A stretch of 64,000 nucleotides of DNA from Bradyrhizobium sp. AUGA SZCCT0176 (GCF_018130145.1 NZ_JAFCMB010000002.1:639500-703499), one strand, 5' to 3'; positions 25,147 through 35,297 are shown, counted from the stretch's first letter. Notes: generated by a model from the sequence alone, not told the origin. Made by a program: numbers and translations.

Positions 25147-25992
25147 ATGTCCCTGTCCGCGCTGGAATCCACCGTCAACACCGCGTTCGATGCCCGCGAC
25201 GGCATCTCGACGTCGACCAGGGGTGAAGTTCGCGAAGCCGTCGATCATTCGCTCGAACTGCTCGACAAGGGCGAAGTGCGCGTCGCCGAGCGCGCGGCCG
25301 ACGGCAAGTGGAAAGTCAATCAGTGGCTGAAGAAGGCGGTGCTGCTGTCGTTCCGCCTCAACGACATGGGTGCGATCCCGGGCGGCCCCGGCAAGGCGAC
25401 GTGGTGGGACAAGGTGCCGTCGAAGTTCGATGGCTGGGGCGAGAACCGTTTTCGCGACGCCGGCTTCCGCGCGGTGCCCGGCGCGATCGTGCGCCGCTCG
25501 GCCTTCATCGCCCGCAACGTCGTGCTGATGCCGTCCTTCGTCAATCTCGGCGCCTATGTCGATGAGGCCACCATGATCGACACCTGGTCCACGGTCGGCT
25601 CCTGCGCGCAGATCGGCAAGCGCGTGCACATTTCCGGCGGCGTCGGTATCGGCGGCGTGCTGGAACCGCTGCAGGCCGAGCCCGTGATCATCGAGGACGA
25701 TTGCTTCATCGGCGCGCGCTCGGAAGTCGCCGAAGGCGTGATCGTGCGCAAGGGCGCGGTGCTCTCGATGGGCGTGTTCCTCGGCGCCTCCACCAAGATC
25801 GTCGACCGCGACACCGGCGAGACCTTCATCGGCGAAGTTCCGGAATATGCCGTTGTGGTGCCCGGCAACCTGCCGGCGCGCCCCTTGAAGAACGGCCAGC
25901 CCGGCCCGTCCACTGCCTGCGCGGTGATCGTCAAGCGCGTCGACGAGCGCACCCGCGCCAAGACCAGCATCAACGAGCTGCTGCGGGACTGA
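25147..25992 (+). CDS. dapD: 2,3,4,5-tetrahydropyridine-2,6-dicarboxylate N-succinyltransferase
   Basis: A 281-residue left-handed beta-helix acyltransferase of the succinylase branch of lysine and diaminopimelate synthesis. The hexapeptide region (about 100-230) includes [40 protein letters not shown] and [19 protein letters not shown]. It ends with the normal ELLRD-type C-terminus and has typical length. dapE follows 1.2 kb downstream after two DUF805 genes. A clear terminator directly follows dapD. Confidence 0.97.
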   Translation: MSLSALESTVNTAFDARDGISTSTRGEVREAVDHSLELLDKGEVRVAERAADGKWKVNQWLKKAVLLSFRLNDMGAIPGGPGKATWWDKVPSKFDGWGENRFRDAGFRAVPGAIVRRSAFIARNVVLMPSFVNLGAYVDEATMIDTWSTVGSCAQIGKRVHISGGVGIGGVLEPLQAEPVIIEDDCFIGARSEVAEGVIVRKGAVLSMGVFLGASTKIVDRDTGETFIGEVPEYAVVVPGNLPARPLKNGQPGPSTACAVIVKRVDERTRAKTSINELLRD

Positions 25993-26010
25993 TTTCGAGC
26001 CCAAAGCTCG

Positions 26011-26060
26011 AACCCCGCGGCCGTCTGACGCGACCAATATTCCGGAACCGCGGGGTTTTT
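26011..26060 (+). terminator. Rho-independent terminator after dapD
   Basis: AACCCCGCGG (26011-26020) pairs with CCGCGGGGTT (26048-26057) across a 27-base loop and is followed by a run of T to 26060. The stem is perfect over ten bases. Confidence 0.75.
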
Positions 26061-26079
26061 CCGCCGTCCGGAGGATGCG

Positions 26080-26607
26080 ATGGACTACGCCCGTTTTCTG
26101 TTCAGTTTCAATGGCCGCATCAACCGCGCCAGATACCTAGCGGTCCAGCTCGCCCTCCTGACTTGCTGGCTGGTGCTTTGGCTCAAATCCCCGTTAGGGC
26201 AATGGGAGGTTTTGCAGGCCGGCGCCGTCATCGCGATGCTCTGGATCAACGCCGCCACGACGGCCAAGCGGCTTCACGACCGCGACCGAAGCGGCTGGTG
26301 GGCGATTGCGGTGCTGATCGTTAACCCTCTCTCCTACGTTTATTATGCTCTCTTCTTCGGGCTCTATTTCGGCGTTGATGTTTCCGGCGCGCGGGAGATG
26401 CTGCTCGTGATGGGTGCTGTGGCCCTCTCGGTTCTGCAAACCTGGATTGTCATCGAGCTGTTTTTCCTGATCGGAACCGATGGCCGCAACCGGTTCGGAA
26501 CCGATCCGACGCGCAGCCCTCCCAAATCTCCTGTTGTTTCGCACGCGCAGTCGTTCGGCGTTCCGGATTTTCTCCTGCAGCGTGCTGGCCCGGTCGCACG
26601 TGGTTAA
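26080..26607 (+). CDS. DUF805 family membrane protein (copy 1)
   Basis: A 175-residue membrane protein. It begins MDYARFLFSFNGRINRARY, the DUF805 signature, then has three to four hydrophobic segments and the conserved TTAKRLHDRDRSGWW loop. The tail after FFLIGTDGRNRFGTDP is polar. The family has no established function. A paralogue with the same start motif follows after 29 bases, so this looks like a tandem duplication. Confidence 0.85.
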   Translation: MDYARFLFSFNGRINRARYLAVQLALLTCWLVLWLKSPLGQWEVLQAGAVIAMLWINAATTAKRLHDRDRSGWWAIAVLIVNPLSYVYYALFFGLYFGVDVSGAREMLLVMGAVALSVLQTWIVIELFFLIGTDGRNRFGTDPTRSPPKSPVVSHAQSFGVPDFLLQRAGPVARG

Positions 26608-26636
26608 TACCTGGCTGGTAGCCCGGAGTTACGCGC

Positions 26637-27248
26637 ATGGACTACGCCTGGTACCTGTTCAGATTTGAGGGTCGCCTCAACCGCGCCAGATATTGGCAGG
26701 CGCTGCTGATCAGCATTTGCTGGATGATATTCCTTGCCATCCTGACGATAGGCGTCGTCCTCCTCCTTGGTGGGACCGGGCCTTTCAATTTCAGCCTCGG
26801 CATCGAGGAAATCCTCAAGCTATTCGGCTCCGCTTCTTATCGATCGCTGTCATGGGTCAACGCGCCAGTCCTGTTTTTCCAGGCCGCCGGCTCGGTCCTG
26901 CTGCTGTGGGTCTTTTTCGCCACCTCGGTCAAGCGCTTGCACGATCGCGGGAGAAGCGGCTGGTGGATAGCCACGCTCCTGGTCTTTTCCCGTCCCTTCG
27001 ACCAGCTCACCGACTGGCTTCCCGACGTATTCGGTTTGTTGTTGGCCATCTGCATTCTCGTTTTGTGGGTCTGGGGAATTATCGAGCTGTTCTTCCTCAA
27101 GGGCTCGCGAGGGCCCAACCGGTTCGGCGCCGACCCGCTGGCGCCGGTCGATACGCGGCCCGCATGGGACCAGCAAAGCGAGATCGAAATGGTGCCCCAC
27201 AAGGCTGGCCCGCCGCCGGTTTGGCATGTTAAGCCGGGGTATGAATGA
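26637..27248 (+). CDS. DUF805 family membrane protein (copy 2)
   Basis: A 203-residue paralogue of the preceding gene ([20 protein letters not shown] ... [15 protein letters not shown] ... [17 protein letters not shown]) with about four membrane segments and a longer middle loop. It overlaps the dapE start by eight bases, suggesting that dapE is translated from the same transcript. The function of the family is unknown. Confidence 0.85.
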   Translation: MDYAWYLFRFEGRLNRARYWQALLISICWMIFLAILTIGVVLLLGGTGPFNFSLGIEEILKLFGSASYRSLSWVNAPVLFFQAAGSVLLLWVFFATSVKRLHDRGRSGWWIATLLVFSRPFDQLTDWLPDVFGLLLAICILVLWVWGIIELFFLKGSRGPNRFGADPLAPVDTRPAWDQQSEIEMVPHKAGPPPVWHVKPGYE

Positions 27249-28395
27249 TGCTGTTTCCATTACCCGCGACCTCGTCCGCTGCCCTTCCGTCACCCCGGCC
27301 GATGCCGGCGCGCTCGGTGTTCTCGAAAACCTCCTGAAGGCCGCCGGCTTCGAGGTGCATCGCGTTACATTCGGCGAGCCCGGCACATCAGACATCGACA
27401 ATCTCTATGCCCGCATCGGCAACGCCGCGCCGCACATCACCTTCGCGGGGCATACCGACGTGGTGCCGGCCGGCGATGAAGGCGCATGGAGCCATGGCGC
27501 TTTCTCGGGCGACATCAAGGACGGCTTTCTCTACGGCCGCGGCGCGGTCGACATGAAGGGCGGCATCGCCTGCAGCGTCGCGGCGGTGCTGCAATATCTC
27601 GCTGACAATGACGGCAAGCCAAAGGGGTCGATCTCGTTCCTGATCACCGGCGACGAGGAAGACGTTTCCGTCAACGGCACCATCAAGCTGCTGAAGTGGT
27701 GCGCCGAGCGCGGCGAGAAATTCGACCATTGCGTGCTCGGCGAGCCCTCCAATGTCGAAGTGCTAGGGGATTGCATCAAGGTCGGCCGCCGCGGCTCGCA
27801 ATCCGGCACGCTGTTCGTCGATGGCGTGCAGGGCCACGTCGCCTATCCGCATCGCGCGGCCAACCCGGTGCCGGATATTTCGCGGCTGATCGTGGCGCTG
27901 AGCGACGAGCCGCTCGACCATGGCAGCGCCCAGTTCCAGGCCTCCAACCTCGAATTCACGTCCGTCGATGTCGGCAACACCGCCAGGAACGTGATCCCCG
28001 GACAGGCGCGTGCGAAGTTCAACATCCGCTTCAACGACAACCACACGCAGGAAACGCTGCGGGCGCTGGTCGATGAGCGGCTGGCGAAAGCCTGCGGCAA
28101 CCGCATCCGCGCGCACATCAAATGGGAGCCCTCGAACTCCAACGTGTTCGTCACAAAACCCGGCGCCTTCACCGACCTCGCCGTCAGTGCGATCGAAGAG
28201 GTGACGGGACGCAAGCCGGAACTGTCGACCTCCGGCGGCACGTCCGATGCACGCTTCATCTCGAGCTATTGCCCGGTGATCGAATTCGGCCTGGTCGGCC
28301 AGACCATGCACCAGGTCGACGAGCGCACGCCGGTGTCGGATTTGGAAAAGCTGACGAAGGTTTATCGCGGGATACTGGATCGGTACTTTTCGTGA
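27241..28395 (+). CDS. dapE: Succinyl-diaminopimelate desuccinylase
   Basis: A 384-residue M20-family di-zinc hydrolase that removes succinate from N-succinyl-LL-diaminopimelate. Metal and catalytic motifs are HTDVVPAGD (H71), [22 protein letters not shown] and [14 protein letters not shown] at 27241 ([19 protein letters not shown]) matches the family start better than the ATG at 27226. It is convergent with truA, 64 bases apart. Confidence 0.96.
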   Translation: MNDAVSITRDLVRCPSVTPADAGALGVLENLLKAAGFEVHRVTFGEPGTSDIDNLYARIGNAAPHITFAGHTDVVPAGDEGAWSHGAFSGDIKDGFLYGRGAVDMKGGIACSVAAVLQYLADNDGKPKGSISFLITGDEEDVSVNGTIKLLKWCAERGEKFDHCVLGEPSNVEVLGDCIKVGRRGSQSGTLFVDGVQGHVAYPHRAANPVPDISRLIVALSDEPLDHGSAQFQASNLEFTSVDVGNTARNVIPGQARAKFNIRFNDNHTQETLRALVDERLAKACGNRIRAHIKWEPSNSNVFVTKPGAFTDLAVSAIEEVTGRKPELSTSGGTSDARFISSYCPVIEFGLVGQTMHQVDERTPVSDLEKLTKVYRGILDRYFS

Positions 28396-28459
28396 TCGCG
28401 CCGCTTCGGTCGGAAAAAAATCGCGAAAACAACCCCATGCACAGTAGGGATTGGGGTTC

Positions 28460-29197
28460 TCAATAATCCACGCGTACCAGATATAGCCCGTCCGGCGGCG
28501 CGACGGGGCCGCAGGCGGCGCGGTTGCGGGCGGCAAGGGCTGAGGCAAGATCGTCGGCGCTCCAGCGGCCTTCGCCGACCCAGACCAATGAGCCCACCAT
28601 CGAGCGCACCTGGCTATGCAGGAACGAGCGCGCCGAGGTCACGATGGCAACCGCGTCGCCGTCCCTGATGACGTCGAGCTGGTCGAGCGTCTTCTCCGGC
28701 GATTTCGCCTGGCACTCGGTGTCGCGGAACGTCGTGAAATCATGCTTGCCGAGCAGCCGCTGGGCGGCGGCATGCATCGTATCGGTATCGAGATGTCGCG
28801 GCACCCGCCAGGTGCGGCCGATGTCGAGCGCGAGATTGGCGCGGTGGTTGGTGATGCGATAGCGGTAGTGGCGCTTCATGGCTGAAAATCGCGCCTCGAA
28901 ATCGTCGGCCACGATCTCGGCGCTGAGCACGCCGATCGGATGCGGCCGCAGATGCGCATTCAGCCCGTCGCGCAGCCGCCCCGGTGGAAACGGCTTCTCA
29001 ATGTCGCAATGCGCAACCTGGCCCAGCGCGTGCACGCCGGCATCGGTGCGCCCCGCGCCGTGCACGCGAACCTGTTCGCCGCAGATTGCCTTGACCGCGG
29101 TTTCCAGCGCGCCCTGCACCGTTGGGGCGTTGTCCTGAATCTGCCAGCCGCTGAAGGGGCTGCCGTCATACTCGATGATGAGCTTGTAGCGGGGCAT
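28460..29197 (-). CDS. truA: tRNA pseudouridine(38-40) synthase
   Basis: A 245-residue enzyme that forms pseudouridine in the tRNA anticodon arm. The catalytic aspartate D52 is in [12 protein letters not shown], and the start [18 protein letters not shown] is typical. The ATG overlaps the fmt TGA by one base, so it is coupled to fmt in the def-fmt-truA group. Length is standard. Confidence 0.96.
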   Translation of the reverse strand: MPRYKLIIEYDGSPFSGWQIQDNAPTVQGALETAVKAICGEQVRVHGAGRTDAGVHALGQVAHCDIEKPFPPGRLRDGLNAHLRPHPIGVLSAEIVADDFEARFSAMKRHYRYRITNHRANLALDIGRTWRVPRHLDTDTMHAAAQRLLGKHDFTTFRDTECQAKSPEKTLDQLDVIRDGDAVAIVTSARSFLHSQVRSMVGSLVWVGEGRWSADDLASALAARNRAACGPVAPPDGLYLVRVDY

Positions 29198-30129
29198 CAG
29201 CCGAGCCGCGCCGGCGGTTTTAACGGCGTGCCACGCAGAAAATCCGCGGCTTTCATCGGCGACTTGCCGGCGCGCTGCAATTCGAGAATTTTGATCGCGC
29301 CGTCGCCGCAGGCGATCGTGAGCTGCTCGTCGAGCACGTCACCCGGCGCCCCTGCGCCCTTCGCCGGCTCGCAGCGCAGGATTTTGATGCGCGCGATTTC
29401 GCCGTCGAGTGCGGCCTCGCACCAGGCGCCGGGAAACGGCGACAGCCCGTGAATATGCCGCAGCACTTCGCGCGCCGGCCGGCTCCAGTCGATCCGCGCC
29501 TCGGCTTTCTCGATCTTGGCCGCGTAGGTGACGCCCTGTTCGCTTTGCTTGCGCAATTGCAGGCCGCCGCGTTCCAGCCCGCCCATCGCGCGCACCATCA
29601 GGTCAGCGCCCAATGGGGCCAGCGCGTCATGCAGATCGGCAGCCGTCATGGTGTCCGAAATGGGAAGGCGCTCGGCCATTGCGACGTCGCCGGTATCGAG
29701 ACCGACGTCCATCTTCATCACCATCACGCCGGTCTCCGCGTCGCCTGCCATGATGGCGCGATTGATCGGGGCAGCGCCGCGCCAGCGCGGCAGCAGCGAG
29801 CCGTGCAGGTTGAAACAGCCGAGCGGAGGCGCATCCAGGATCGCCTGCGGCAGGATCATGCCATAGGCGACGACAACGGCGGCATCGGCGTTGTGGGCGC
29901 GAAACGCGTCCAGCGCGTCCGGCGTCTTCAATGTGGTCGGCGTCAACACGGATATGCCGAGCCGCCGCGCTTCCTGCTCGACGGGCGTCGGTTGCAGCTT
30001 CATGCCACGCCCGGCCGGCTTCGGCGCGCGGGTATAGACGCACGCGATCTCATGGCCATGGGCCACGAGCTCCAGCAGCGTCGGCACCGCGAAATCGGGC
30101 GTGCCCATGAAGATCAAGCGGAGAGACAT
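29197..30129 (-). CDS. fmt: Methionyl-tRNA formyltransferase
   Basis: A 310-residue enzyme that formylates initiator Met-tRNA using 10-formyltetrahydrofolate. It has the N-terminal [15 protein letters not shown], the active-site motif [15 protein letters not shown] (about residue 108) and the C-terminal tRNA-binding domain beginning near ARIDWSRPA. It is preceded on the same strand by def with a palindromic repeat between them, and is coupled to truA. Confidence 0.96.
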   Translation of the reverse strand: MSLRLIFMGTPDFAVPTLLELVAHGHEIACVYTRAPKPAGRGMKLQPTPVEQEARRLGISVLTPTTLKTPDALDAFRAHNADAAVVVAYGMILPQAILDAPPLGCFNLHGSLLPRWRGAAPINRAIMAGDAETGVMVMKMDVGLDTGDVAMAERLPISDTMTAADLHDALAPLGADLMVRAMGGLERGGLQLRKQSEQGVTYAAKIEKAEARIDWSRPAREVLRHIHGLSPFPGAWCEAALDGEIARIKILRCEPAKGAGAPGDVLDEQLTIACGDGAIKILELQRAGKSPMKAADFLRGTPLKPPARLG

Positions 30130-30165
30130 GTTCGAAGGATGTCCTACGGAGATTCTAGTTTACTA

Positions 30166-30252
30166 GTCATGGCCGGGCTTGTCCCGGCCATCCACGTCTT
30201 TGACGCCGCAAGTAAGAAAGACGTGGATGCCCGGCACAGGGCCGGGCATGAC
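30166..30252. repeat. Palindromic intergenic element (GTCATGGCCGGG type)
   Basis: Same family as 20719-20808: outer GTCATGGCCGGGCTTGTCCC and CCCGGCACAGGGCCGGGCA arms with an inner CCACGTCTT/AAGACGTGG. It lies between def and fmt, which are otherwise one operon. Confidence 0.88.
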
Positions 30253-30269
30253 GGCAGAGAGAGTCTGGC

Positions 30270-30797
30270 CTACTCCGCCGCCCGTTTCGCGGCTTTGGTA
30301 AACTTCTTCAGCACACGATCGCGCTTCAGCTTGGACAGGTAATCCACGAACAGCACGCCGTTGAGGTGATCGATTTCGTGCTGGATGCAGGTCGCGAACA
30401 GGCCGTCGGCGTCCTCCTCATGCACCTTGCCGTCCAGATCGGTGAAGCGCACGCGCACCTGCGCCGGCCGCTCCACCGCCTCGTAATATTCGGGGATCGA
30501 CAGACAGCCTTCCTCATAAACCGACAGTTCCTCGGACGAGGAGATGATTTCCGGATTGATGAAGACCCGCGGCTGCGGCTTGGTCTCGCCGTCCTCGGTC
30601 TTCTTGGCCAGATCCATGGTGATCAACCGCAGCGGCTGGGCGACCTGGATCGCGGCGAGGCCAATGCCGGGCGCGTCGTACATGGTCTCGAACATGTCGT
30701 CGGCGAGCTTGCGGATCTCCGCCGTCACCTTCTCTACGGGTTTGGAGACGAGCCGCAACTGTTTGTCCGGCAGGATGATGATTTCTCTTAATGCCAT
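30270..30797 (-). CDS. def: Peptide deformylase
   Basis: A 175-residue metalloenzyme that removes the N-formyl group from new proteins. All three motifs are intact: GIGLAAIQ (44-51), EGCLS (metal ligand C98) and QHEIDH (H140, E141, H144). It is the first gene of def-fmt-truA. The upstream region shared with the divergent rmuC carries two CtrA-type boxes. Confidence 0.97.
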   Translation of the reverse strand: MALREIIILPDKQLRLVSKPVEKVTAEIRKLADDMFETMYDAPGIGLAAIQVAQPLRLITMDLAKKTEDGETKPQPRVFINPEIISSSEELSVYEEGCLSIPEYYEAVERPAQVRVRFTDLDGKVHEEDADGLFATCIQHEIDHLNGVLFVDYLSKLKRDRVLKKFTKAAKRAAE

Positions 30798-30850
30798 GAT
30801 GGGGCGATTTAAGCTGCCGGTTTGCCGGGGTCAATGCGCGGCGGAACCGG

Positions 30851-30890
30851 TTAAGGCGGCCTTAACCATGATTTTTAAGGCCGCGTTAAC
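30851..30890. promoter_or_regulatory. Two CtrA-type boxes between def and rmuC
   Basis: TTAAGGCGGCCTTAAC (30851-30866) and TTAAGGCCGCGTTAAC (30875-30890) both fit the alphaproteobacterial CtrA pattern TTAA-N7-TTAAC exactly. The first is also part of a perfect palindrome (30849-30867). A further palindrome CATTTA-N3-TAAATG is at 30908-30922. They are 79-118 bases from the rmuC start and 54-93 from def. Binding is inferred. Confidence 0.6.
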
Positions 30891-30968
30891 CACGAAAATT
30901 AGGGTTTCATTTACCATAAATGTTCCCTCTTCGTTCGTGCAAGTCGGCGAATCGGCTACAAGCAGGCC

Positions 30969-32177
30969 ATGAACGAGATTCTTTTTGTGGTCGGCGACCT
31001 GCCGATTCGGACCAGCGACGCGCTGATCGGGTTCGGCATGCTGGCGCTGGTGCTGCTGCTGACCATTGCCATCGTGATTGCCCGCTCCGGCCGGCGCGGC
31101 GCGGAACTCGCGATGGCGCAGGCGATCCGGGCTGACGAGCTGGAAGAGCGCCTGAGCGAGATGTTGCGGGCGCAGAGCGAATCCACCGGGCGGGTCGACG
31201 CGATGGGACAGGCGCTGGCCGGCCGCCAGGCCGAGATGGCCCGCGCCGTCAATGAGCGGCTGGATTCGGTGACCCACCGGGTCGGCCAGTCGATGGAAGC
31301 GACCACGCGCAACACCATGGACAGTTTGCGCGCGCTGCATGAGCGGCTCGGCATCATCGACAATGCGCATAAAAATCTCACCGATCTGACCTCGCAGGTC
31401 ACCACGCTGCGTGACGTGCTCGCCAACAAGCAGTCGCGCGGTGCGTTCGGCCAGGCGCGGATGGAAGCGATCGTCCAGGACGGCATGCCGAAGGGCGCCT
31501 ACGAGTTCCAGTATACGCTCTCGACCGGCAAGCGGCCGGACTGCGTGGTGTTCCTGCCCGACCAGCGCCCGCTCTGCATCGATGCGAAATTTCCGCTGGA
31601 AGCGATGACCGCGCTGCACGACGCGCGCACCGACGAGGAAAAGAAACACGCCACCCAGCGGCTGCGCGCCGACGTGATGAAACATGTCAGCGACATCGCC
31701 GAGAAATACCTGATATCAGGCGAGACTCAGGACACCGCGCTGATGTTCGTGCCGTCGGAATCGGTCTATGCGGAGATTCACGACGGGTTCGACGACGTGA
31801 TCCAGAAGGCCTACCGCGCCCGCGTGGTTCTGGTGTCCCCGTCGCTCTTGATGCTGGCGATCCAGGTGATGCAGCAGATCCTGAAAGACGCGCGGATGCG
31901 CGACGCCGCCGACCAGATCCGCACGGAAGTTCTCAATCTCGGCGACGATCTCAACCGGCTGCGCGACCGCGTCGTGAAGTTGCAGAAGCATTTTGGCGAT
32001 GTGAACGAGGACGTCCGCCAGATCCTGATTTCCGCCGACAAGATCGAAAAGCGCGCGGGGCGGATCGAGGAGCTGGATTTCAGCAAGTCCGAGCCGCCGC
32101 CCGAGGCCCCGCGCATCGTCAAAACAGGCGCACCCGAGCTGTTTCCGTTGCAGCGCAAGCTGCAGGCGGGGGAGTGA
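30969..32177 (+). CDS. rmuC: DNA recombination protein RmuC
   Basis: A 402-residue protein of the RmuC family, which limits DNA inversions and rearrangements in E. coli. A membrane segment (residues 16-38) is followed by a coiled coil (50-135) and the nuclease-like domain with GKRPDCVVFLPDQRPLCID and AKFPLEAM. The C-terminus is again helical. It is divergent from def, and two CtrA boxes lie between them, hinting at cell-cycle control. Confidence 0.93.
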   Translation: MNEILFVVGDLPIRTSDALIGFGMLALVLLLTIAIVIARSGRRGAELAMAQAIRADELEERLSEMLRAQSESTGRVDAMGQALAGRQAEMARAVNERLDSVTHRVGQSMEATTRNTMDSLRALHERLGIIDNAHKNLTDLTSQVTTLRDVLANKQSRGAFGQARMEAIVQDGMPKGAYEFQYTLSTGKRPDCVVFLPDQRPLCIDAKFPLEAMTALHDARTDEEKKHATQRLRADVMKHVSDIAEKYLISGETQDTALMFVPSESVYAEIHDGFDDVIQKAYRARVVLVSPSLLMLAIQVMQQILKDARMRDAADQIRTEVLNLGDDLNRLRDRVVKLQKHFGDVNEDVRQILISADKIEKRAGRIEELDFSKSEPPPEAPRIVKTGAPELFPLQRKLQAGE

Positions 32178-32183
32178 GATCTT

Positions 32184-32317
32184 CCCTTCTCCCCTTGTGG
32201 GAGAAGGTGGCGCGAAGCGCCGGATGAGGGGTCTCTATCCGCGGAGACAGACCCCCCACCCGTCTCGAATGAGCTACGCTCATTCGATCCACCCTCTCCC
32301 ACAAGGGGAGAGGGGAA
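32184..32317. repeat. Palindromic intergenic element, about 134 bp (second CCTTCTCCCC copy)
   Basis: Near-identical to 21864-21997, including the 50-base stretch around the ATCCGCGGAGACAGACCCC core and the AATGAGCTACGCTCATT hairpin. It lies between rmuC and the MFS gene. Confidence 0.88.
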
Positions 32318-32342
32318 GAGCCGAATCTGCTAACACCTCATC

Positions 32343-33704
32343 ATGAACGCTCCTGAAGCCCCCTCGACATCGGCAACACCACCCCGCGCCTCCTGGCGCG
32401 AAGCGTGGGCGGTCTATCTGCAGCCGCGCGTGCTGATCGTGATGATGCTCGGCTTCTCATCCGGGCTGCCGCTGGCGCTGTCGGGATCGACGCTATTGGT
32501 TTGGGTCAGCGAGAACGGCGTCAGCCTCGGCACCATCGGCCTGTTCACCCTGGTCGGCACGCCCTACACGCTCAAGTTCCTGTGGGCGCCGCTGGTGGAT
32601 GGCCTTAACATTCCGCTGCTGACGCGCTGGCTCGGGCGGCGGCGCGGCTGGCTGGTCTTCACCCAACTGCTGCTGATGGCCGCGATCCTCGGACTGGCGC
32701 TGACCGATCCCGCGCGCTCGCCGTTCTTCGTGGCGCTCGGCGCCCTGCTGGTCGCAACGACGTCGGCAACGCAGGACATCGTGGTCGATGCTTACAGGGT
32801 CGAAAGCCTTGCGGAGAACGAACAGGCCGCCGGTATGGCGTCCTATGTGGCGGCCTATCGCGTCGGCATGGTGGCGTCCACGGCCGGTGCGCTGTTTCTC
32901 GTCACTGGCTTCGAATATGTCGGGCTGAGCCGGCTCGATGCCTGGATGGCGAGTTTCGCGGCAATGGCGGCGCTGGTGCTGATCGGCATCGTCACGGTGC
33001 TGTGCGCGCGGGAGCCGGAGCAGTCCCGCATCGCTGACGCCGCAGCAGGCGGAAAGCCTTCGGTCAGCCGCATCGCCGAGGCCGCGATGGGCGCTTTCAG
33101 CGAGTTCCTGACCCAGCGCTATGCCATCGTCGTGCTGGTGTTCGTGATGCTGTTCAAGTTCACCGACGCCTTCGCCGGCGCGATGACAGTGCCGTTCATC
33201 ATCGACATCGGCTTTACGCGCAACGACTACGCCATCATCGTCAAGGGCGTCGGCCTGGCCGCGACCCTGGTCGGCGGTTTCGCCGGCGGTTTCCTCGCGC
33301 GCGGCACCTCGCTGGTAACCTGCCTGTGGATCGGCGGCCTGCTGCAGGCGGTATCCAATCTCACCTTTACCTGGCTGGCGCTGGTCGGGCCGCAGCAATG
33401 GGCGCTGACCGTCGCTGTCTCGGTGGAAGCGTTCACCGGCGCGATCGGCACGGTGATCTTCGTCGCCTATCTATCTGCGCTGTGCAAGAACCCGCTGCAC
33501 ACCGCCACGCAATACGCGCTGCTCACCGCGCTGGCGTCAGTCGGCCGCATCTATCTGTCTTCTGGCTCGGGCTATGTGGCCGCGGCGACGGGCTGGCCGC
33601 TGTTCTTCGTGGTCTCCGTACTGGTCGCGGTGCCGAGCCTGATCCTGCTGGTATGGCTGCAGCGACGCGGGCATTTCGACGAACTGGGGCCGGTGAAAGT
33701 TTAG
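32343..33704 (+). CDS. AmpG-family MFS transporter
   Basis: A 453-residue inner-membrane transporter with about twelve hydrophobic segments. AmpG features include GFSSGLPLALSGSTLLVW, FLWAPLVDGLNIPLLTRWLG and SATQDIVVDAYRVE. AmpG imports anhydromuropeptides for peptidoglycan recycling, which is the most likely role; the wider family also includes acetyl-CoA and siderophore transporters. It stands alone on the + strand. Confidence 0.85.
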   Translation: MNAPEAPSTSATPPRASWREAWAVYLQPRVLIVMMLGFSSGLPLALSGSTLLVWVSENGVSLGTIGLFTLVGTPYTLKFLWAPLVDGLNIPLLTRWLGRRRGWLVFTQLLLMAAILGLALTDPARSPFFVALGALLVATTSATQDIVVDAYRVESLAENEQAAGMASYVAAYRVGMVASTAGALFLVTGFEYVGLSRLDAWMASFAAMAALVLIGIVTVLCAREPEQSRIADAAAGGKPSVSRIAEAAMGAFSEFLTQRYAIVVLVFVMLFKFTDAFAGAMTVPFIIDIGFTRNDYAIIVKGVGLAATLVGGFAGGFLARGTSLVTCLWIGGLLQAVSNLTFTWLALVGPQQWALTVAVSVEAFTGAIGTVIFVAYLSALCKNPLHTATQYALLTALASVGRIYLSSGSGYVAAATGWPLFFVVSVLVAVPSLILLVWLQRRGHFDELGPVKV

Positions 33705-33765
33705 GCTGCAAGGGCGTTGAACGTTGCGTCAACAACCTCGGTTTCGTCCCCGCCGAGTGCGCAAT

Positions 33766-33862
33766 TGCGCACGGGGGGCGGGGACCCAGTATTCCAGAGA
33801 CGTTGGTTGTAGGACCGAGAAGCCGCGGCGCCCGGTCAAGCCGGGCGATGACAGCGGTGTTT
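33766..33862. repeat. Diverged palindromic element after the AmpG-like gene
   Basis: The sequence GGGACCCAGTATTCCAGAGA...GAAGCCGC...CGGTCAAGCCGGGCGATGACAGCGG shares its order of blocks with the element at 42509-42616. It also has the common end GATGACAGCGG. No gene is visible in 33705-33900. Confidence 0.55.
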
Positions 33863-33900
33863 GTGGCAACAGCGGTGTATGTGACGACGACGGCGACAAC

Positions 33901-34332
33901 TCAATGCTTGGTCACGACGCTCCACTTGGTGATCACGGCTTCGCTCATCTGCCCGGCATCCTGCGCGCAGGCGACTTCGTCGACCTTCACCGAGATTTCC
34001 TTGCCGATGAAGTTCTTCAGTTGCGCGGCCTGCGCGTCGTTCGAGGTGATGAGCTGGAACGTTTCGGGGCCGGTCTCCAGATTGCAGAGCCCGTTCGGCG
34101 GCGGCAGCCGGCGCGGCTCGCTGGTCAGCTGATAGGTGGCGACGCGCTTGCCTTTCTTGCCGCCGCGAACCTTCATCGCATTGAGTTCCCCCGACAGGAC
34201 GTCGCCGGCATTGATCAGCTTGCCCGGCTTCGGCGCAGGCTCGGCCTGCTGCGCCCGTGCGGAAGGCGCGGCCAAGGCCGCCGCCATGGTAGCCGCAATA
34301 CAAAGGCGCTTGGCGAATCGTGATTTCGTCAT
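33901..34332 (-). CDS. Exported hypothetical protein, 143 residues
   Basis: I do not recognise a named family. ATG at 34332 gives a good signal peptide (KRLCIAATMAAALAAPSARA, cleavage after about residue 27), so the product is probably periplasmic. The mature part is a small beta-rich domain with two cysteines (NGLCNLETG and VACAQDAG) that could form a disulfide. It is downstream of recR on the same strand, about 20 bases apart. The longer frame to 34434 would overlap recR. Confidence 0.65.
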   Translation of the reverse strand: MTKSRFAKRLCIAATMAAALAAPSARAQQAEPAPKPGKLINAGDVLSGELNAMKVRGGKKGKRVATYQLTSEPRRLPPPNGLCNLETGPETFQLITSNDAQAAQLKNFIGKEISVKVDEVACAQDAGQMSEAVITKWSVVTKH

Positions 34333-34351
34333 GTCAGTTCCGTTGTTTTGG

Positions 34352-34957
34352 TTAGAACAGCGTTCGCTGCCGCATCGCTGCGGATAGCGTACCTTCATCG
34401 AGATAATCAAGCTCGCCGCCGACTGGAACTCCATGGGCCAGCCGTGTCACCTTGACGTTGGCTTCCTGCAGCAGATCGGTGATGTAATGCGCCGTGGTCT
34501 GACCATCAACCGTTGCATTCAGCGCCAGGATGATCTCGCCGACTTGCGAATCATGTGCGCGCGCCACCAGCGCGTCGATGGTGAGATCCTGCGGGCCGAC
34601 GCCGTCGAGCGGTGATAGCGTGGCTCCCAGCACGTGATAGCGGCCGTTGGTCGCATTGGCGCGCTCCAGCGCCCACAAATCCGCGACGTCGGCGACCACG
34701 ACGATGGTGGTGGGATCGCGCCGCGGATCGGTACAGACCGTGCAGGGATTTTGCGTATCGATATTGCCGCAGGTCTTGCAGACCTGGATCTTTTCGATCG
34801 CCACCTGCAGCGCGCCGGCGAGCGGCGTCATCAGCGCTTCGCGCTTCTTGATCAGATGCAGCGCCGCGCGCCGCGCCGAACGTGGCCCAAGGCCCGGCAG
34901 CCGCGCCAACAGCTGGATCAGACGTTCGATTTCAGGGCCGGCAACCGCAGTAGCCAT
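34352..34957 (-). CDS. recR: Recombination mediator RecR
   Basis: A 201-residue protein that works with RecO/RecF to load RecA at gaps. It has the helix-hairpin-helix ([19 protein letters not shown]), a four-cysteine zinc finger ([16 protein letters not shown]) and the Toprim domain ([17 protein letters not shown], and [15 protein letters not shown]). ATG at 34957 ([14 protein letters not shown]) gives the usual length. It is in the conserved order dnaX-ybaB-recR. Confidence 0.96.
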   Translation of the reverse strand: MATAVAGPEIERLIQLLARLPGLGPRSARRAALHLIKKREALMTPLAGALQVAIEKIQVCKTCGNIDTQNPCTVCTDPRRDPTTIVVVADVADLWALERANATNGRYHVLGATLSPLDGVGPQDLTIDALVARAHDSQVGEIILALNATVDGQTTAHYITDLLQEANVKVTRLAHGVPVGGELDYLDEGTLSAAMRQRTLF

Positions 34958-34976
34958 TTCAGGTGAGACCGAGCAT

Positions 34977-35297
34977 TTAAGTAAGACCAAGGCCTGGCGG
35001 CAGGCCGAGCCCGCCGGTCAGCGCCTGCATCTTTTCCTGCATCGCGGTTTCCGCCTTGCGCCGGGCGTCGTTATGCGCCGTCACCAGCAGGTCTTCGAGG
35101 ATCTCGCGGTCTTCCGCCTTCATCAGCGACGGATCGATCTTGACACCCTTCACTTCCATCTTCGCGGTCATCCGCACGGCGACCATGCCGCCGCCGGAAA
35201 TGCCCTCGACTTCGACATTGCCGAGTTCTTCCTGCATCGCCTGCATCTTGGATTGCAGCTGCGCCGCCTGCTTCATCATGCCGAGAAAATCAGCCAT
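34977..35297 (-). CDS. YbaB/EbfC family nucleoid-associated protein
   Basis: A 106-residue DNA-binding protein that forms dimers and coats DNA. The start [19 protein letters not shown] and central [16 protein letters not shown] are standard for the family. It lies between dnaX and recR, with 48 and 19 bases of spacing, and is probably co-transcribed with both. Confidence 0.95.
   Translation of the reverse strand: MADFLGMMKQAAQLQSKMQAMQEELGNVEVEGISGGGMVAVRMTAKMEVKGVKIDPSLMKAEDREILEDLLVTAHNDARRKAETAMQEKMQALTGGLGLPPGLGLT

Noticed and set aside
28431..28458. Terminator between dapE and truA
   Set aside because: AACCCCA/TGGGGTT gives only seven pairs with a 14-base loop and no T-run; too weak to call.
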